Shown here piece after piece: positions 8,431-17,279 of a stretch of 64,000 nucleotides of DNA. A program made the translations under genes and the position numbers. The DNA is from Candidatus Binatia bacterium (GTDB taxonomy: Bacteria > Desulfobacterota > Binatia > Bin18). The notes beneath the pieces were generated by a model. It was not told the DNA's origin. It worked only from the letters and a program-made list of their open reading frames with translations, and made no database searches. The stretch lies in assembly GCA_022820725.1 (NCBI GenBank), contig JAJEFA010000007.1, positions 157,215-221,214 of the forward strand, read 5' to 3'. Within the stretch, counting starts at the first letter, position 1. The number at the start of each line of letters is the position of its first letter.

Positions 8431-10521
8431 ATGAGTCATTCGGTTACCTATACCAAAGAGGACGGCATCGGCATCATTACCGTCGACAATCCACCCGTGA
8501 ACGCGCTGAGCCAGCATGTTCGTCAGGGTCTATTGGAGAGCTTTACCGAGGCCGGTAAAGACGACACCATCGCGACGGTTCTCATTTGTGCTGGTCGGAC
8601 CTTTATTGCCGGTGCTGACATTACCGAATTCGGCAAACCGCTCCAGCCGCCGAATTTCCTCGATACCATGGAGATTATTGAGAACCTCTCCAAGCCGGTT
8701 GTGGCGGCCATTCACGGCACGGCCCTGGGCGGCGGCCTCGAGACCGCGCTGTGTTGCCATTATCGCGTCGCGGTGCCATCCGCGCGGGTCGGGCTGCCCG
8801 AGGTCACCCTGGGATTGTTGCCCGGTGGCGGTGGAACCCAGCGCCTGCCGCGGCTGATCGGCCCCGAAGCCGCCCTTGAGGTCATCACCTCAGGTGCGCC
8901 GATGCGGGCCGGCCAGGCACAGAGCGTAGGGGTGGTTGACGAGATCATTGATGAGGGCAGTCTGCTCGACGGAGCAAAAGCCTTTGCCCGTCAGCTCGTC
9001 GCAGATGGAGCCGCCCTCAAAAAAGTACGAGATCTGAACGACAAGGTAACCGGCGTTGACCGCGTCATCTTTGACGCTGCCCGAAAACAGGCTAGCAAAA
9101 CCCGGCGCGGCTTTGACGCACCCCAGCGCTGCATCGATTGTGTCGAGGCGGCCTGCACCCTGCCGTTTGAGGAGGGATTGGCCAAAGAGCAGGAACTCTT
9201 CCGCCAGATTCTGACCAGCCAACAGTCGGCCGCCCAACGCCATATTTTCTTTGCCGAGCGAGCCGCGGCAAAGGTCAGCGATATGCCGAAAGACACGCCG
9301 ACCCGCGCCATTCAAAAAGTGGGTATCATCGGGGCCGGCACGATGGGCGGCGGCATTGCCATGAATTTCGCCAATGCGGGTATCCCGGTCACCATCCTCG
9401 AAACCGGCCAGGAATTTCTGGACAAGGGTCTGGCAGTGGTACGGAGCAACTATGAACGCAGTGCCAAGAGAGGCCGATTCACGCCGGAACAGGTGGAAGA
9501 GCGTATGGGTCTCATCACGCCTGCCCTAGACTACGCGACGCTCGACGAGGTTGACCTGGTGGTGGAAGCCGTGTTCGAGAATATGGAGGTCAAAAAGCAG
9601 GTTTTCGCGCAGTTGGATACGGTCACCAAGCCCGAATGTATTCTGGCGACCAATACGTCCACGCTCGACGTTGATGAAATTGCGTCGGTAACCACGCGCC
9701 CGGACAAGGTCATCGGCACCCATTTCTTCAGCCCGGCCAATGTCATGCGCCTGCTCGAAATCGTCCGCGGCGACAAGACGAGCTTTGAGACTCTGGCCAC
9801 GACCCAGGCGGTCGGCAAAGCCATTCAAAAAATTGGCGTAGTCGTTGGGGTGTGCGACGGTTTTGTCGGCAACCGCATGCTGCACAAATACGGTGCTCAG
9901 GCTCAATACCTGCTGGAAGAGGGGAGCCTGCCCCAGGATGTGGATGGCACGGTCTACGACCTGGGTCTGGCGATGGGGCCATTTGCCATGGGCGACCTGG
10001 CCGGTCTTGACGTGGGCTGGCGTATTCGACAGGGGAAAGGGTTGCCGGGCAGCCTGCCCGCAGGCGCGCGCTACTGTGCGCTTCCCGACCGTATTTGCGA
10101 GTTAGGACGTTACGGCCAAAAGACCGGCGCCGGGTATTACACCTATGAACCCGGCGATCGCACCCCTCGACCCGATCCGGCCATTGAGGAGTTGATTGTC
10201 AATTACTCCAAAGAAAAGGGGATGACGCGGCGACCCATCAGCCGTGAGGAGATCATCGAGCGGTTGATGTACGCCCTGGTGAACGAGGGAGCCAAGATTT
10301 TGGAAGAAGGCATTGCCCAGCGGGCCAGCGATATCGACGTCATCTACGTCTATGGCTATGGCTTCCCGGCCTATCTTGGCGGTCCCATGTTTTACGCTGA
10401 CACTGTCGGTCTCAAAAAGGTGTATGAACGCGTCTGCGCCTTTGCCGAACATGACCCCTCGTCCTGGCAGCCGGCACCGCTGCTCCAGAAACTGGCTGAA
10501 GAGGGCGGAACGTTTCATTAA
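8431..10521 (+). CDS. Fused enoyl-CoA hydratase / 3-hydroxyacyl-CoA dehydrogenase
   Basis: A 696-residue bifunctional beta-oxidation enzyme of the FadJ/peroxisomal MFE-1 type. Residues 1-200 are a crotonase domain with the oxyanion stretch [13 protein letters not shown] and the second catalytic Glu in GLPEVTLG. From about 297 comes the NAD-binding domain [14 protein letters not shown], then the catalytic His in [14 protein letters not shown] near residue 430. A duplicated C-terminal helical domain follows ([11 protein letters not shown]). The protein hydrates trans-2-enoyl-CoA and oxidises the L-3-hydroxyacyl-CoA. It follows the dienoyl-CoA reductase-like gene after 119 bases, which fits a shared role in unsaturated acyl-CoA breakdown. 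Confidence 0.93.
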   Translation: MSHSVTYTKEDGIGIITVDNPPVNALSQHVRQGLLESFTEAGKDDTIATVLICAGRTFIAGADITEFGKPLQPPNFLDTMEIIENLSKPVVAAIHGTALGGGLETALCCHYRVAVPSARVGLPEVTLGLLPGGGGTQRLPRLIGPEAALEVITSGAPMRAGQAQSVGVVDEIIDEGSLLDGAKAFARQLVADGAALKKVRDLNDKVTGVDRVIFDAARKQASKTRRGFDAPQRCIDCVEAACTLPFEEGLAKEQELFRQILTSQQSAAQRHIFFAERAAAKVSDMPKDTPTRAIQKVGIIGAGTMGGGIAMNFANAGIPVTILETGQEFLDKGLAVVRSNYERSAKRGRFTPEQVEERMGLITPALDYATLDEVDLVVEAVFENMEVKKQVFAQLDTVTKPECILATNTSTLDVDEIASVTTRPDKVIGTHFFSPANVMRLLEIVRGDKTSFETLATTQAVGKAIQKIGVVVGVCDGFVGNRMLHKYGAQAQYLLEEGSLPQDVDGTVYDLGLAMGPFAMGDLAGLDVGWRIRQGKGLPGSLPAGARYCALPDRICELGRYGQKTGAGYYTYEPGDRTPRPDPAIEELIVNYSKEKGMTRRPISREEIIERLMYALVNEGAKILEEGIAQRASDIDVIYVYGYGFPAYLGGPMFYADTVGLKKVYERVCAFAEHDPSSWQPAPLLQKLAEEGGTFH

Positions 10522-10545
10522 AAAAGGGCGACGCTTGCGTCGCCC
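10520..10545 (-). terminator. Rho-independent terminator (minus strand)
   Basis: Read on the minus strand, GGGCGACGC (10545-10537), loop AA, GCGTCGCCC, then six T. This is a perfect 9-bp stem with a T tract. It sits immediately after the stop of the decayed small membrane gene at 10546-10748, and on the plus strand directly after the fadJ-like stop, where it has no T tract. The stem sequence is the same as the GGGCGACGC palindrome at 49346-49373, so the terminator may derive from that repeat family. Confidence 0.7.
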
Positions 10546-10748
10546 CTAGCGTGTCGAAGAGTCCTTCTTCTTTGACGCGGGCCAGAGCAGCACGACCCAA
10601 TAGCACACAACGCCGAGCACTACCGTTGCCCCGATGGGCATAGGCCCAATCCCGCCGGTCCGAAGCCCCGATGGGCATAGGCCCAAGACGGCATCAGATA
10701 CGGCAGTATCAGCGCCCACGCGATCAATGCCAGTGTGATGCCGTGCAT
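10546..10748 (-). pseudogene. Small two-helix membrane protein, frameshifted by a 21-bp duplication
   Basis: From an ATG at 10748 the frame reads MHGITLALIAWALILPYLMP, a good membrane helix, then runs into a stop. The other half is in a different frame: PIGATVVLGVVCYWVVLL then WPASKKKDSSTR and a stop at 10546, just before a terminator. Between them a 21-base sequence occurs twice (10628-10648 and 10665-10685). The copies are 37 bases apart, which is not a multiple of three and shifts the frame. An intact ancestor would be an inner-membrane protein of about 60 residues. The family is not recognised. No functional product is expected. Confidence 0.5.
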
Positions 10749-10859
10749 ATCAGCCTCCCCGCGTACCGTTCTCTTCTCGGAGCCGTGGCTCGAATTGAAC
10801 CCTTCGTGGTATTGGAGAATCGTACCTATCTACATACCAGGCAAGGAGCGTAGGGAGCA

Positions 10860-12149
10860 ATGGATCAACACCAGTTCAACCAAGCCCTGACCGAATTCTT
10901 AGCATCATCGCCAACCCCGTTTCACGCGGTCGCCCAGATGGCCACCCGACTGTCGAGTGCAGGCTTTGAGCGCCTGGACGAGTCCGAGGCGTGGCAGCTC
11001 GCGCCGGGGGGTCGCTATTGGATTACCCGTAATGACTCAGCCATTATTGCCTGGAAGATGCCGATGCGCTGTACCTTGGCCGAGGGCGGCTTTCGCATGG
11101 TCGGCGCTCATACGGATTCCCCAGGTCTGAAGGTCAAGCCTCAGCCTGAATTACATCGACACGGCTATCTGCAACTCGGGGTCGAGGTCTACGGCGGCGC
11201 CTTGCTCAACCCCTGGTTTGATCGGGATTTATCGATTGCCGGGCGAGTCAGCTATCTAAGTCAGCGCAATGAGGTGGCCCACGCGCTGCTCGACTTCGCC
11301 CAAGCGGTAGCCGTCATCCCCAGCCTGGCCATTCATCTCGACCGGGAGGCAAACCAGAGTCGCTCAATTAATGCCCAGACCTATCTGCCGCCCATTCTCG
11401 GCCAAACTGATGAAAAGCCGGATTTCAAAGCGCTCCTGCACAAACGGCTCGAAGCGGACGGCGTCACCGATGTGCGTCAGGTGCTGGACTACGAGCTGTT
11501 TTTCTATGACACCCAGCCACCACAGCTTGTCGGCCTGGCAAACGAATTCATCACCTCGGCCCGCCTGGACAACCTATTGAGCTGTTTTGTCGGCCTCCAG
11601 ACCCTCACGACGAGCACAACCGAAAACGGTGCGCTGCTGGTATGCAACGATCACGAAGAGGTCGGCAGTGCGTCGGCGTCCGGCGCGTGTGGACCCATGC
11701 TGAAACACATGCTGGAACGCGTCATGCCGGACGCGGAAGAACGCGCCCGCACCCTCGCCCGCTCCATGCTGATCTCGACCGACAATGCCCACGGCGTGCA
11801 TCCGAACTTTTCCGACCGGCACGACGACAACCACGGTCCCCGCCTCAACCGCGGCGTGGTCATTAAACTCAACGCCAACCAGCGCTATGCGAGCAACAGC
11901 GAGACCAGCGCCATCCTGCACAAACTGGCCGCGGACATTGACGTCCCGGTCCAGGCATTCGTCGTGCGTAGCGACATGGCCTGCGGCAGCACCATCGGAC
12001 CGCTAACCGCGGCCGAGATTGGGGTGCGAACCATAGACGTCGGCGTTCCGCAGTGGGCGATGCATTCCATTCGGGAAGTCGCGGGAACCGCCGACGCGTT
12101 TCATCTACATCGGATATTGCAACGCTTTTTCGATATGGAGCGGGTCTGA
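10860..12149 (+). CDS. M18 family aminopeptidase
   Basis: A 429-residue metalloaminopeptidase of family M18 (aspartyl aminopeptidase/PepC/ApeB type), which removes N-terminal, often acidic, residues from peptides in the cytosol. Dinuclear zinc ligands are visible in order: His in GAHTDSPGLKVKP, bridging Asp in ARLDNLLSC, the acidic pair in CNDHEEVGSAS, Asp in ISTDNAHGVHPN and the C-terminal His in VPQWAMHSIRE. The length is usual for the family. The ribosome site is GGAGCA just before the ATG at 10860. It converges on the amidase gene, leaving only three bases between the stops. Confidence 0.93.
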   Translation: MDQHQFNQALTEFLASSPTPFHAVAQMATRLSSAGFERLDESEAWQLAPGGRYWITRNDSAIIAWKMPMRCTLAEGGFRMVGAHTDSPGLKVKPQPELHRHGYLQLGVEVYGGALLNPWFDRDLSIAGRVSYLSQRNEVAHALLDFAQAVAVIPSLAIHLDREANQSRSINAQTYLPPILGQTDEKPDFKALLHKRLEADGVTDVRQVLDYELFFYDTQPPQLVGLANEFITSARLDNLLSCFVGLQTLTTSTTENGALLVCNDHEEVGSASASGACGPMLKHMLERVMPDAEERARTLARSMLISTDNAHGVHPNFSDRHDDNHGPRLNRGVVIKLNANQRYASNSETSAILHKLAADIDVPVQAFVVRSDMACGSTIGPLTAAEIGVRTIDVGVPQWAMHSIREVAGTADAFHLHRILQRFFDMERV

Positions 12150-12152
12150 ACC

Positions 12153-13667
12153 TTATTCCCCCGCCAGCTCGGGAACGTGGACGGATGGTTTGCGATGCTG
12201 GGTGAGCTGTTCATACGCGTAGGCCAACGAAAGGAGTTCCGCCTCACGATACGGCAGGCCGACGATCTCCAGACCCACGGGTAGACCGGCAGGGGTAAAG
12301 CCCGCGGGCACGCTCACTGCCGGCATCCAGGTCTGGGCTGCGATGAGCGTATTGGTCGGGAAGTCCAGCAGGGGCCATTTACCGGCGTCAAGCTCGGCCC
12401 GTGAGGGCGAGGGCACTTGCGTGGTGGGAAAGGCGAGCGCGGTTGCCCCTGCCTTTGCCATTTCATTGATCACGACCCGCTGGAACTGTTCGCGGGCGGT
12501 GTAGCGTTGATAGTACTCAGGGTCTGAGTAGGGGTCTTCGGGGCCTTCGACCAGCGCATCAATAAGATCACATTTGGGATGGTATTTTTTCGCCTCGACG
12601 ATGTCCTTCAACGTTTTCATCGGCAGTTGAGGGCGAGCTGCCAAAAAGCCATCAATATCGTGGCGCGAATGAGTGACGTACATGGAAGATAATTCGATAT
12701 AGTGCTGTAAATCGGGAATCCCGATATCAACCAGGGTTGCGCCCGCCGCGGTCATCGCTGCCAATGCCGCTTCGATGACCGCATTGACCTCGGCAGCCTG
12801 CGGATCGGCAGCATCCCCAAAGACCTCACGTACCACACCAATCCGTACACCCGAGAGAGCGGTCTGGTCGAGCAGTTCCGAATACTTGACTGCACCCACA
12901 ATAACCGCTGTCGCGGTATAGGGGTCGGCCGGGTCAAACCCGACGAGCACCTCAAGCATTTTTGCGGCGTCCGTAACCGTACGACACATGGGTCCGGCAG
13001 AGTCCTGGAAGACCACCAACGGCGACATGCCCGCCCGGCTGATGAGGCCGGGCGTGACCTTAAGGCCAACCAGATTATCGAACGAAGACGGCAATCGGAT
13101 TGAGCCACCGGTGTCTTCGCCCAGGCCAATGGCACCCAGGTTGGCAGCAACGGCAGCACCCGTTCCGCCACTGGAGCCGCCCGGATCATGCCCCAGATCA
13201 TAGGGGTTCTTGGTCGTACCGGACTTGGACGAGTAGCCGAACCAGGAGGTGGCAAAGTCCGGCATGGCAGTCTTGGCCAGAATAATCGCACCGGCTGCAT
13301 GGAGCTTGGCTATAGCAGTAGCGTCTTTGTTGGGAATATACCCGTCCAGGGCTATCGAGCCAAAGCAGGTCATAATCCCGGCCGTTTCCGCCTGATCTTT
13401 CACGACAATGGGTATCCCATGTAGAGGGCCTGACAACTGGCCGGACGCTGCAAGCTGAGCGTCAAGCCGGGCGGCTTCGTCCCGAGCGTGCGGGTTAACG
13501 GTTACGATAGAATTGAGTGTCGGGCCGCTCCGATCATAGGCCTCAATCCGGGCCAGGTAGCCCTCCACGAGGTCCACACAGGTGACTTCGCCCGCGCGCA
13601 GGGCAGCATGAATCTTTGTGATAGTCGTTTCTTCCAGCTTGAATGACATGGCTTTCCTCTTCTCCAT
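12153..13667 (-). CDS. Amidase signature (AS) family amidase
   Basis: A 504-residue amidase with the Ser-cisSer-Lys triad: K90 in PIVVKDQAET, the cis-Ser S165 in DPGGSSGGTG and nucleophile S189 in DTGGSIRLPS. AS enzymes hydrolyse carboxamides to acid and ammonia. This one resembles GatA-like stand-alone amidases; no GatB or GatC lies nearby, so a role in tRNA amidation is unlikely. The start at 13667 has an AAGGAGGGGAGAG ribosome site; a second ATG six codons in (MSFKLEE) is possible. The substrate cannot be deduced. Confidence 0.9.
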   Translation of the reverse strand: MEKRKAMSFKLEETTITKIHAALRAGEVTCVDLVEGYLARIEAYDRSGPTLNSIVTVNPHARDEAARLDAQLAASGQLSGPLHGIPIVVKDQAETAGIMTCFGSIALDGYIPNKDATAIAKLHAAGAIILAKTAMPDFATSWFGYSSKSGTTKNPYDLGHDPGGSSGGTGAAVAANLGAIGLGEDTGGSIRLPSSFDNLVGLKVTPGLISRAGMSPLVVFQDSAGPMCRTVTDAAKMLEVLVGFDPADPYTATAVIVGAVKYSELLDQTALSGVRIGVVREVFGDAADPQAAEVNAVIEAALAAMTAAGATLVDIGIPDLQHYIELSSMYVTHSRHDIDGFLAARPQLPMKTLKDIVEAKKYHPKCDLIDALVEGPEDPYSDPEYYQRYTAREQFQRVVINEMAKAGATALAFPTTQVPSPSRAELDAGKWPLLDFPTNTLIAAQTWMPAVSVPAGFTPAGLPVGLEIVGLPYREAELLSLAYAYEQLTQHRKPSVHVPELAGE

Positions 13668-13720
13668 CTCTCCCCTCCTTGGAGGGGCGGCCCGTCCGGG
13701 CCGGGGTGGGCTTCAGTCCT
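13668..13720. repeat. GC-rich inverted repeat upstream of the amidase
   Basis: This stretch contains CCCCTCC-TT-GGAGGGG followed by CGGCCCG-T-CCGGGCCG. The first palindrome also supplies the Shine-Dalgarno of the amidase, so folding of the messenger could mask the ribosome site. It looks like the dispersed extragenic palindromes of many proteobacterial-type genomes. It is not verified as repeated in this genome. Confidence 0.4.
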
Positions 13721-13798
13721 CCGGTCTTTTTGCGCCATAGCACGTGCACGGTCCGGTGAGTAGGGGCAGATTTTCAATCCACCCTCCTGGAGCGACCG

Positions 13799-13948
13799 TC
13801 ACCCCAGCTTGGGCTTCGTGACCTTCACCGCCGCCCACAACGCGACCAGGAAAAAGCTCGTCAGGAAAATGAAATCCTGAGCGACGGCGGCAAAGTCCGC
13901 GCCTTTCAGAATAATGGAGTGCAGTTGAGTGCCGGGCCGGAAGTACAC
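13799..13948 (-). pseudogene. 3' remnant of an ABC-2 type transporter permease
   Basis: Directly after the two tandem TAG stops of vapC, in the same frame, 49 codons encode a C-terminal membrane segment: FRPGTQLHSIILKGADFAA followed by the hydrophobic FIFLTSFFLVALWAAV and a basic tail KVTKPKLG before TGA. The ILKGA motif and a last helix with a short positive tail are typical of the C-terminus of ABC-2 permeases (drug or polysaccharide exporters). It has no start codon context of its own. It is best explained as the stump of a longer permease gene left when vapBC, or an adjoining segment, replaced the 5' part. The family call is tentative because the fragment is short. Confidence 0.45.
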
Positions 13949-13951
13949 CTA

Positions 13952-14335
13952 CTATGGGAGCCGTTCCGTTCCCTCCAAGCGGCTGAGATCGCGGTCAAAG
14001 GTGCCGAGGGGGAGATGTCCAGCTTTACGGGCGACTTCCAGGATCAGACAGTCAGAGAAACCGAGCTTGGGCTTTTGTCGGTACTGTTCAAGGGCGGCGT
14101 TTACGGTTTCAGCATTTTGGATTGTGAGACGTTCGTGTTGCAGGAGCATTTCGACCGCCATAACAAGCTCGCGATGGCCAAGACCGTAAACCGTAGAGAG
14201 GACCCAAACAGCCTCGATCAAAGCAAGGTGAGAAACCCATGCACCTCTCGCAACAAACGCCTCAGCAGCCAGGACGTGTTTTGGATCATCGCGGGCGACG
14301 AGTCGGACCAGGAGGTTGGTATCAACCGCGCGCAT
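13952..14335 (-). CDS. vapC: VapC-type PIN domain ribonuclease toxin
   Basis: A 127-residue PIN-domain protein with the acidic catalytic set D5 (MRAVDTNLLVRL), E41 (LALIEAVW), D95 (FSDCLI) and D114/D116 (TFDRDLSRL). VapC toxins are Mg2+-dependent RNases that cut tRNA or rRNA unless bound by their VapB. It overlaps the AbrB-fold antitoxin gene upstream by 14 bases, the classical antitoxin-first arrangement. Two in-frame TAG codons end it and are followed in frame by the permease remnant. The length and residues look intact, so the toxin is probably functional. Confidence 0.92.
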   Translation of the reverse strand: MRAVDTNLLVRLVARDDPKHVLAAEAFVARGAWVSHLALIEAVWVLSTVYGLGHRELVMAVEMLLQHERLTIQNAETVNAALEQYRQKPKLGFSDCLILEVARKAGHLPLGTFDRDLSRLEGTERLP

Positions 14336-14585
14336 ACCGGTCTCTGATGTGTTGTTTTATGCCTTCTTTCATCTCCATCATTGTTCGTCTCTTGGGACGA
14401 CCTTGAGGAAACAAGGCACGATGAATATCTTCGGAGGTAAACTGTCCAGCCCTTCGGACGACGATCTGTTCCCCGACTTGGTCCCATTCGAGTACAGCTC
14501 CGGGCCCTATCCCGAGTCGGCGGCGTATCTCAGCCGGGATTGAGATCTGGCCCTGTGCCGTCAGACGTGATCGTGCGAGAGCCAT
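14322..14585 (-). CDS. vapB: VapB antitoxin, AbrB/MazE (SpoVT) fold
   Basis: An 87-residue antitoxin. Residues 1-45 are the swapped-hairpin AbrB DNA-binding domain (SRLTAQGQISIPAEIRRRLG, EWDQVGEQIVV). The C-terminal half (FTSEDIHRALF, followed by a basic helix) would wrap the VapC toxin. It overlaps vapC by 14 bases. A perfect inverted repeat lies 9 bases upstream of its ATG and is the likely site of autorepression by the VapBC complex. Confidence 0.92.
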   Translation of the reverse strand: MALARSRLTAQGQISIPAEIRRRLGIGPGAVLEWDQVGEQIVVRRAGQFTSEDIHRALFPQGRPKRRTMMEMKEGIKQHIRDRYARG

Positions 14586-14593
14586 ACCAATAT

Positions 14594-14607
14594 ATTACCC
14601 TGGTAAT
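14594..14607 (-). promoter_or_regulatory. Likely VapBC operator
   Basis: The inverted repeat ATTACC-AG-GGTAAT (minus-strand reading) has perfect 6-bp arms and a 2-bp centre, 9 bases upstream of the vapB start. AbrB-type antitoxins bind such short AT-flanked palindromes at their own promoters. Position and symmetry support the call; binding is inferred. Confidence 0.6.
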
Positions 14608-14699
14608 GAATTGAGGACAAGACGTCGGGGCCGGACGGTTAAGCAAGGCATCCACAAATGACGTGAGGCGAAGAAACTCCTTCGTTAGCTTCGCTCCGA

Positions 14700-15242
14700 T
14701 CACCCTCTCGTGCCGTCGATCAATACAAACGCAATCCGACACGGTCGGTCCGAGCGGTTGCTCCAGGCGTGATTGGTGCCGCGCTGGATAATGACATCAC
14801 CAGCGGTGACTAGCACATCCGAGTCGTCCAGGACCATATGGCATTCGCCCGAAAGCACAATCGCGTAATCAATCGTTTCGGTCTTGTGCATCAGTGGATG
14901 TCGTGGCTCCTCGGAGTCGTCCAGCGCCTGCTCCGCTCCGAATGAGGCAAAGCTTTCCCGGGCAGCCTCTCGGTCGATCTGATCGATCCAGTCCTTTTCC
15001 GGTGAGAACTCGACGATCCGAAAGACCGTACCGTTGGCGGGAGGAGTCAGAGCGACCGGACCCTGCGTACGGTCGGTTGTGTCGGTCAGACCGGCGGGCG
15101 TCTTAGTTGTGACCCACAGATTGGTCACCTCAACCCCAGGCCTGTTCTGTGGGTAGAATATGGGCGCAGGAGTATCGGAGAGGACCGTTGCCCGTCCGTT
15201 TGTGTCATGTCCGGTCACGATGCGTCGCGTGCTGTTCGGCAT
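14700..15242 (-). CDS. Cupin domain protein
   Basis: A 180-residue protein with one C-terminal cupin barrel. Residues 118-128 (HPLMHKTETID) and 156-160 (GTNHA) give the two metal-binding motifs, with YAIVLSGECHMVLDD between them. The N-terminal 90 residues (GVEVTNLWVTTKTPA) are an extra beta-rich region found in cupins that act on small aromatic or keto acids. Such proteins are dioxygenases, isomerases or sensors; which one applies here is unknown. The ribosome site is AGGAGGGAGCCAGT before the ATG. Confidence 0.82.
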   Translation of the reverse strand: MPNSTRRIVTGHDTNGRATVLSDTPAPIFYPQNRPGVEVTNLWVTTKTPAGLTDTTDRTQGPVALTPPANGTVFRIVEFSPEKDWIDQIDREAARESFASFGAEQALDDSEEPRHPLMHKTETIDYAIVLSGECHMVLDDSDVLVTAGDVIIQRGTNHAWSNRSDRPCRIAFVLIDGTRG

Positions 15243-15395
15243 ACTGGCTCCCTCCTATAATTCGAGCGCGATACTCCACTCACATAAGACGGTGAGAAAT
15301 TGCTCGGTACTCTTTTCTTTGAAATGAGAGTTGGTATAGCCTGCATCTACCTCAATGGCGCACTCCCTCAATATGACTCTGGTGGAGGAAGAGCA

Positions 15396-16439
15396 ATGCA
15401 AGGCAAAGTGATGACCGTTCTTGGTCCGGTCGAGCCCGACACTCTGGGGATTACCCTGACACACGAACACCTGCTCATCGATCTCCGGGTGTGGTGTGAA
15501 GAACCCGAAGACGAGGAGCAAAAGGTGTTCGTGCACGCGCCGGTAGAAATGGAGACGCTCGGTGCCATTCGTCGCGAACCATTCGGCAATCTGGATAACT
15601 GTGTCCTCGATGACACGGCCTTGGCTATTGAGGAATTGCGCCGGTTCAAGACCGCCGGCGGCGGCAGCGTGGTGGACTGTACGAATAACGGCCTGGGACG
15701 CACGCCGCTGGCCTTAGCAGAAATCGCTCAAGCGACCGAGATCAATATCGTTATGGGTTCAGGTTATTATATTGGCCGTTCCCATCCCTACGACATGGTC
15801 GATCGGTCCGTTGAGATGATCGCCGATGAGATCGAATCCGATCTCATGCAGGGCGTTGCCGATACCGGGGTGCGCTCCGGCCTCATCGGTGAGATCGGTA
15901 CCAGCTTTAAAGTGCGTGAGAACGAACAGAAGGTCTTGCGTGCGGCCGCCCGCGCCCAGCGTCGAACCGGAGCGCCGATCAGCGTCCATCTGCTGCCGTG
16001 GCAGAAAAACGGGATCGAAGTCCTCGATATTCTTGAGAGCGAAGGCGCAAATCCGCATCAGGTCATACTGTGTCATCTGAGTCCGACGAGCGACGACCTG
16101 GAATATCACACGACCTTGGCCAAACGCGGCGCTTACGTCGAGTACGACTTCTTTGGCATGGAATTCTACGTAGACAGCGTTGGCCGCTACACAGGATCGG
16201 ATGCCGGCAGTGTCACCGCGCTGAAACGCCTGATTGACGCGGGCTATTCGGAGCGCCTGCTCCTGTCTCACGATATTGCGATGAAGGTCCAACTCACCCG
16301 CTACGGTGGATGGGGCTATGCCCACCTCGTCAAGAACGTGGTGCCCATGCTGAGTCGCAGCGGACTGAGTGCCGAACAGATCGATACTTTGATTGTGGAG
16401 AATCCACGACGCGTGCTGACCTGGGGCGCGCCGGTGTAA
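15396..16439 (+). CDS. Phosphotriesterase family (PTE-like) amidohydrolase
   Basis: A 347-residue TIM-barrel metal hydrolase of the phosphotriesterase family (aryldialkylphosphatase, lactonase and PHP relatives). The first metal pair is H23-E-H25 in LTHEHLLID. The bridging position is Glu in GLIGEIGTS rather than a carboxylated lysine, as in the PHP/PTER subgroup. Further metal His residues are in SVHLLPWQ and ILCHLS, and the catalytic Asp is in LLSHDIAMK. Lactone or ester hydrolysis is more likely than organophosphate degradation. The start is the ATG at 15396 after GGAGGAAGAGCA, not the upstream in-frame codons. An SDR follows 60 bases later and probably shares its transcript. Confidence 0.88.
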   Translation: MQGKVMTVLGPVEPDTLGITLTHEHLLIDLRVWCEEPEDEEQKVFVHAPVEMETLGAIRREPFGNLDNCVLDDTALAIEELRRFKTAGGGSVVDCTNNGLGRTPLALAEIAQATEINIVMGSGYYIGRSHPYDMVDRSVEMIADEIESDLMQGVADTGVRSGLIGEIGTSFKVRENEQKVLRAAARAQRRTGAPISVHLLPWQKNGIEVLDILESEGANPHQVILCHLSPTSDDLEYHTTLAKRGAYVEYDFFGMEFYVDSVGRYTGSDAGSVTALKRLIDAGYSERLLLSHDIAMKVQLTRYGGWGYAHLVKNVVPMLSRSGLSAEQIDTLIVENPRRVLTWGAPV

Positions 16440-16499
16440 ACGCGGGCATGGCTCGAAAACGAGCCCGAGCATGTCCGCATCCGTGGGAGGAGGTAAAAT

Positions 16500-17270
16500 A
16501 TGGCCGGTAGACTCGCAGACAAAATCGCTCTTGTGACCGGTGGCGCTTCAGGCATTGGGCGGGCGACGGTCCTCCGCTTCGCCGAGGAGGGGGCTGCGGT
16601 TGTGGCCGCCGACCGGAACCCAGGCGGTCTGGAGCAGACCAAAAGCCTGGCGCAGAAGATCAGTCCGGATATCGAGACCGTGACCGTCGATGTCTCCAAG
16701 CTAGACCAGGTCGAGCGTATGGTTGACACCGCGGTTGAACGTTTCGGTCGCCTGGACGTCCTGGTCAACGCGGCCGGGGTCCTGATTCTGACGCCGCCGC
16801 TGGCCGAAGTGGACGAACGGCACTGGGACCTGATGATGTCCACCAACCTCAAAGGGCTCTTCTTTTGCTGTAAGGCTGCCATCCCGGCCATGCTGAAAAA
16901 CGGCGGCGGCTCCATCGTCAACATTGCCTCCATGGCCGGGGTCCAGGCCTACAGCCAATCCCTGCCGTATGCGGTCAGTAAGGCCGGTATCATCCATCTC
17001 AACTCGGTTGCCGCCAGCCAATACACCTCTCAGGGTATTCGGATGAACTGCATCGCCCCTGGTTTCGTGGATACGCCGCAGGCGCGCGGCAGCACCCAGA
17101 GCACGGAAGTCATAGAGAAAGCGGTCCGCTATCATCCCCTGGGACGGATAGGTCGGCCCGAGGAGATTGCGAACACGATTCTCTTTCTGGCCTCGGACGA
17201 ATCCTCCTACATCAGCGGTTCGACCTTTGTTGTGGACGGCGGCTCCTGGTCGGTTGCCAGCCGGCTCTAA
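16500..17270 (+). CDS. Short-chain dehydrogenase/reductase (SDR)
   Basis: A 256-residue classical SDR. It has the NAD(P) motif TGGASGIG (13-20), D38 after the second strand favouring NAD+, NAAG (90-93) and the catalytic S144, Y157, K161 (YAVSK). It ends SGSTFVVDGGSW. It would oxidise or reduce a secondary alcohol or ketone; the substrate is unknown. It lies between a PTE-like hydrolase and a 78-residue helical protein whose ATG is 10 bases after its stop, so the three form a likely operon. A GGGAGGAGGTAAAAT ribosome site precedes the start. Confidence 0.92.
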   Translation: MAGRLADKIALVTGGASGIGRATVLRFAEEGAAVVAADRNPGGLEQTKSLAQKISPDIETVTVDVSKLDQVERMVDTAVERFGRLDVLVNAAGVLILTPPLAEVDERHWDLMMSTNLKGLFFCCKAAIPAMLKNGGGSIVNIASMAGVQAYSQSLPYAVSKAGIIHLNSVAASQYTSQGIRMNCIAPGFVDTPQARGSTQSTEVIEKAVRYHPLGRIGRPEEIANTILFLASDESSYISGSTFVVDGGSWSVASRL

Positions 17271-17279
17271 GGGGGGAAT

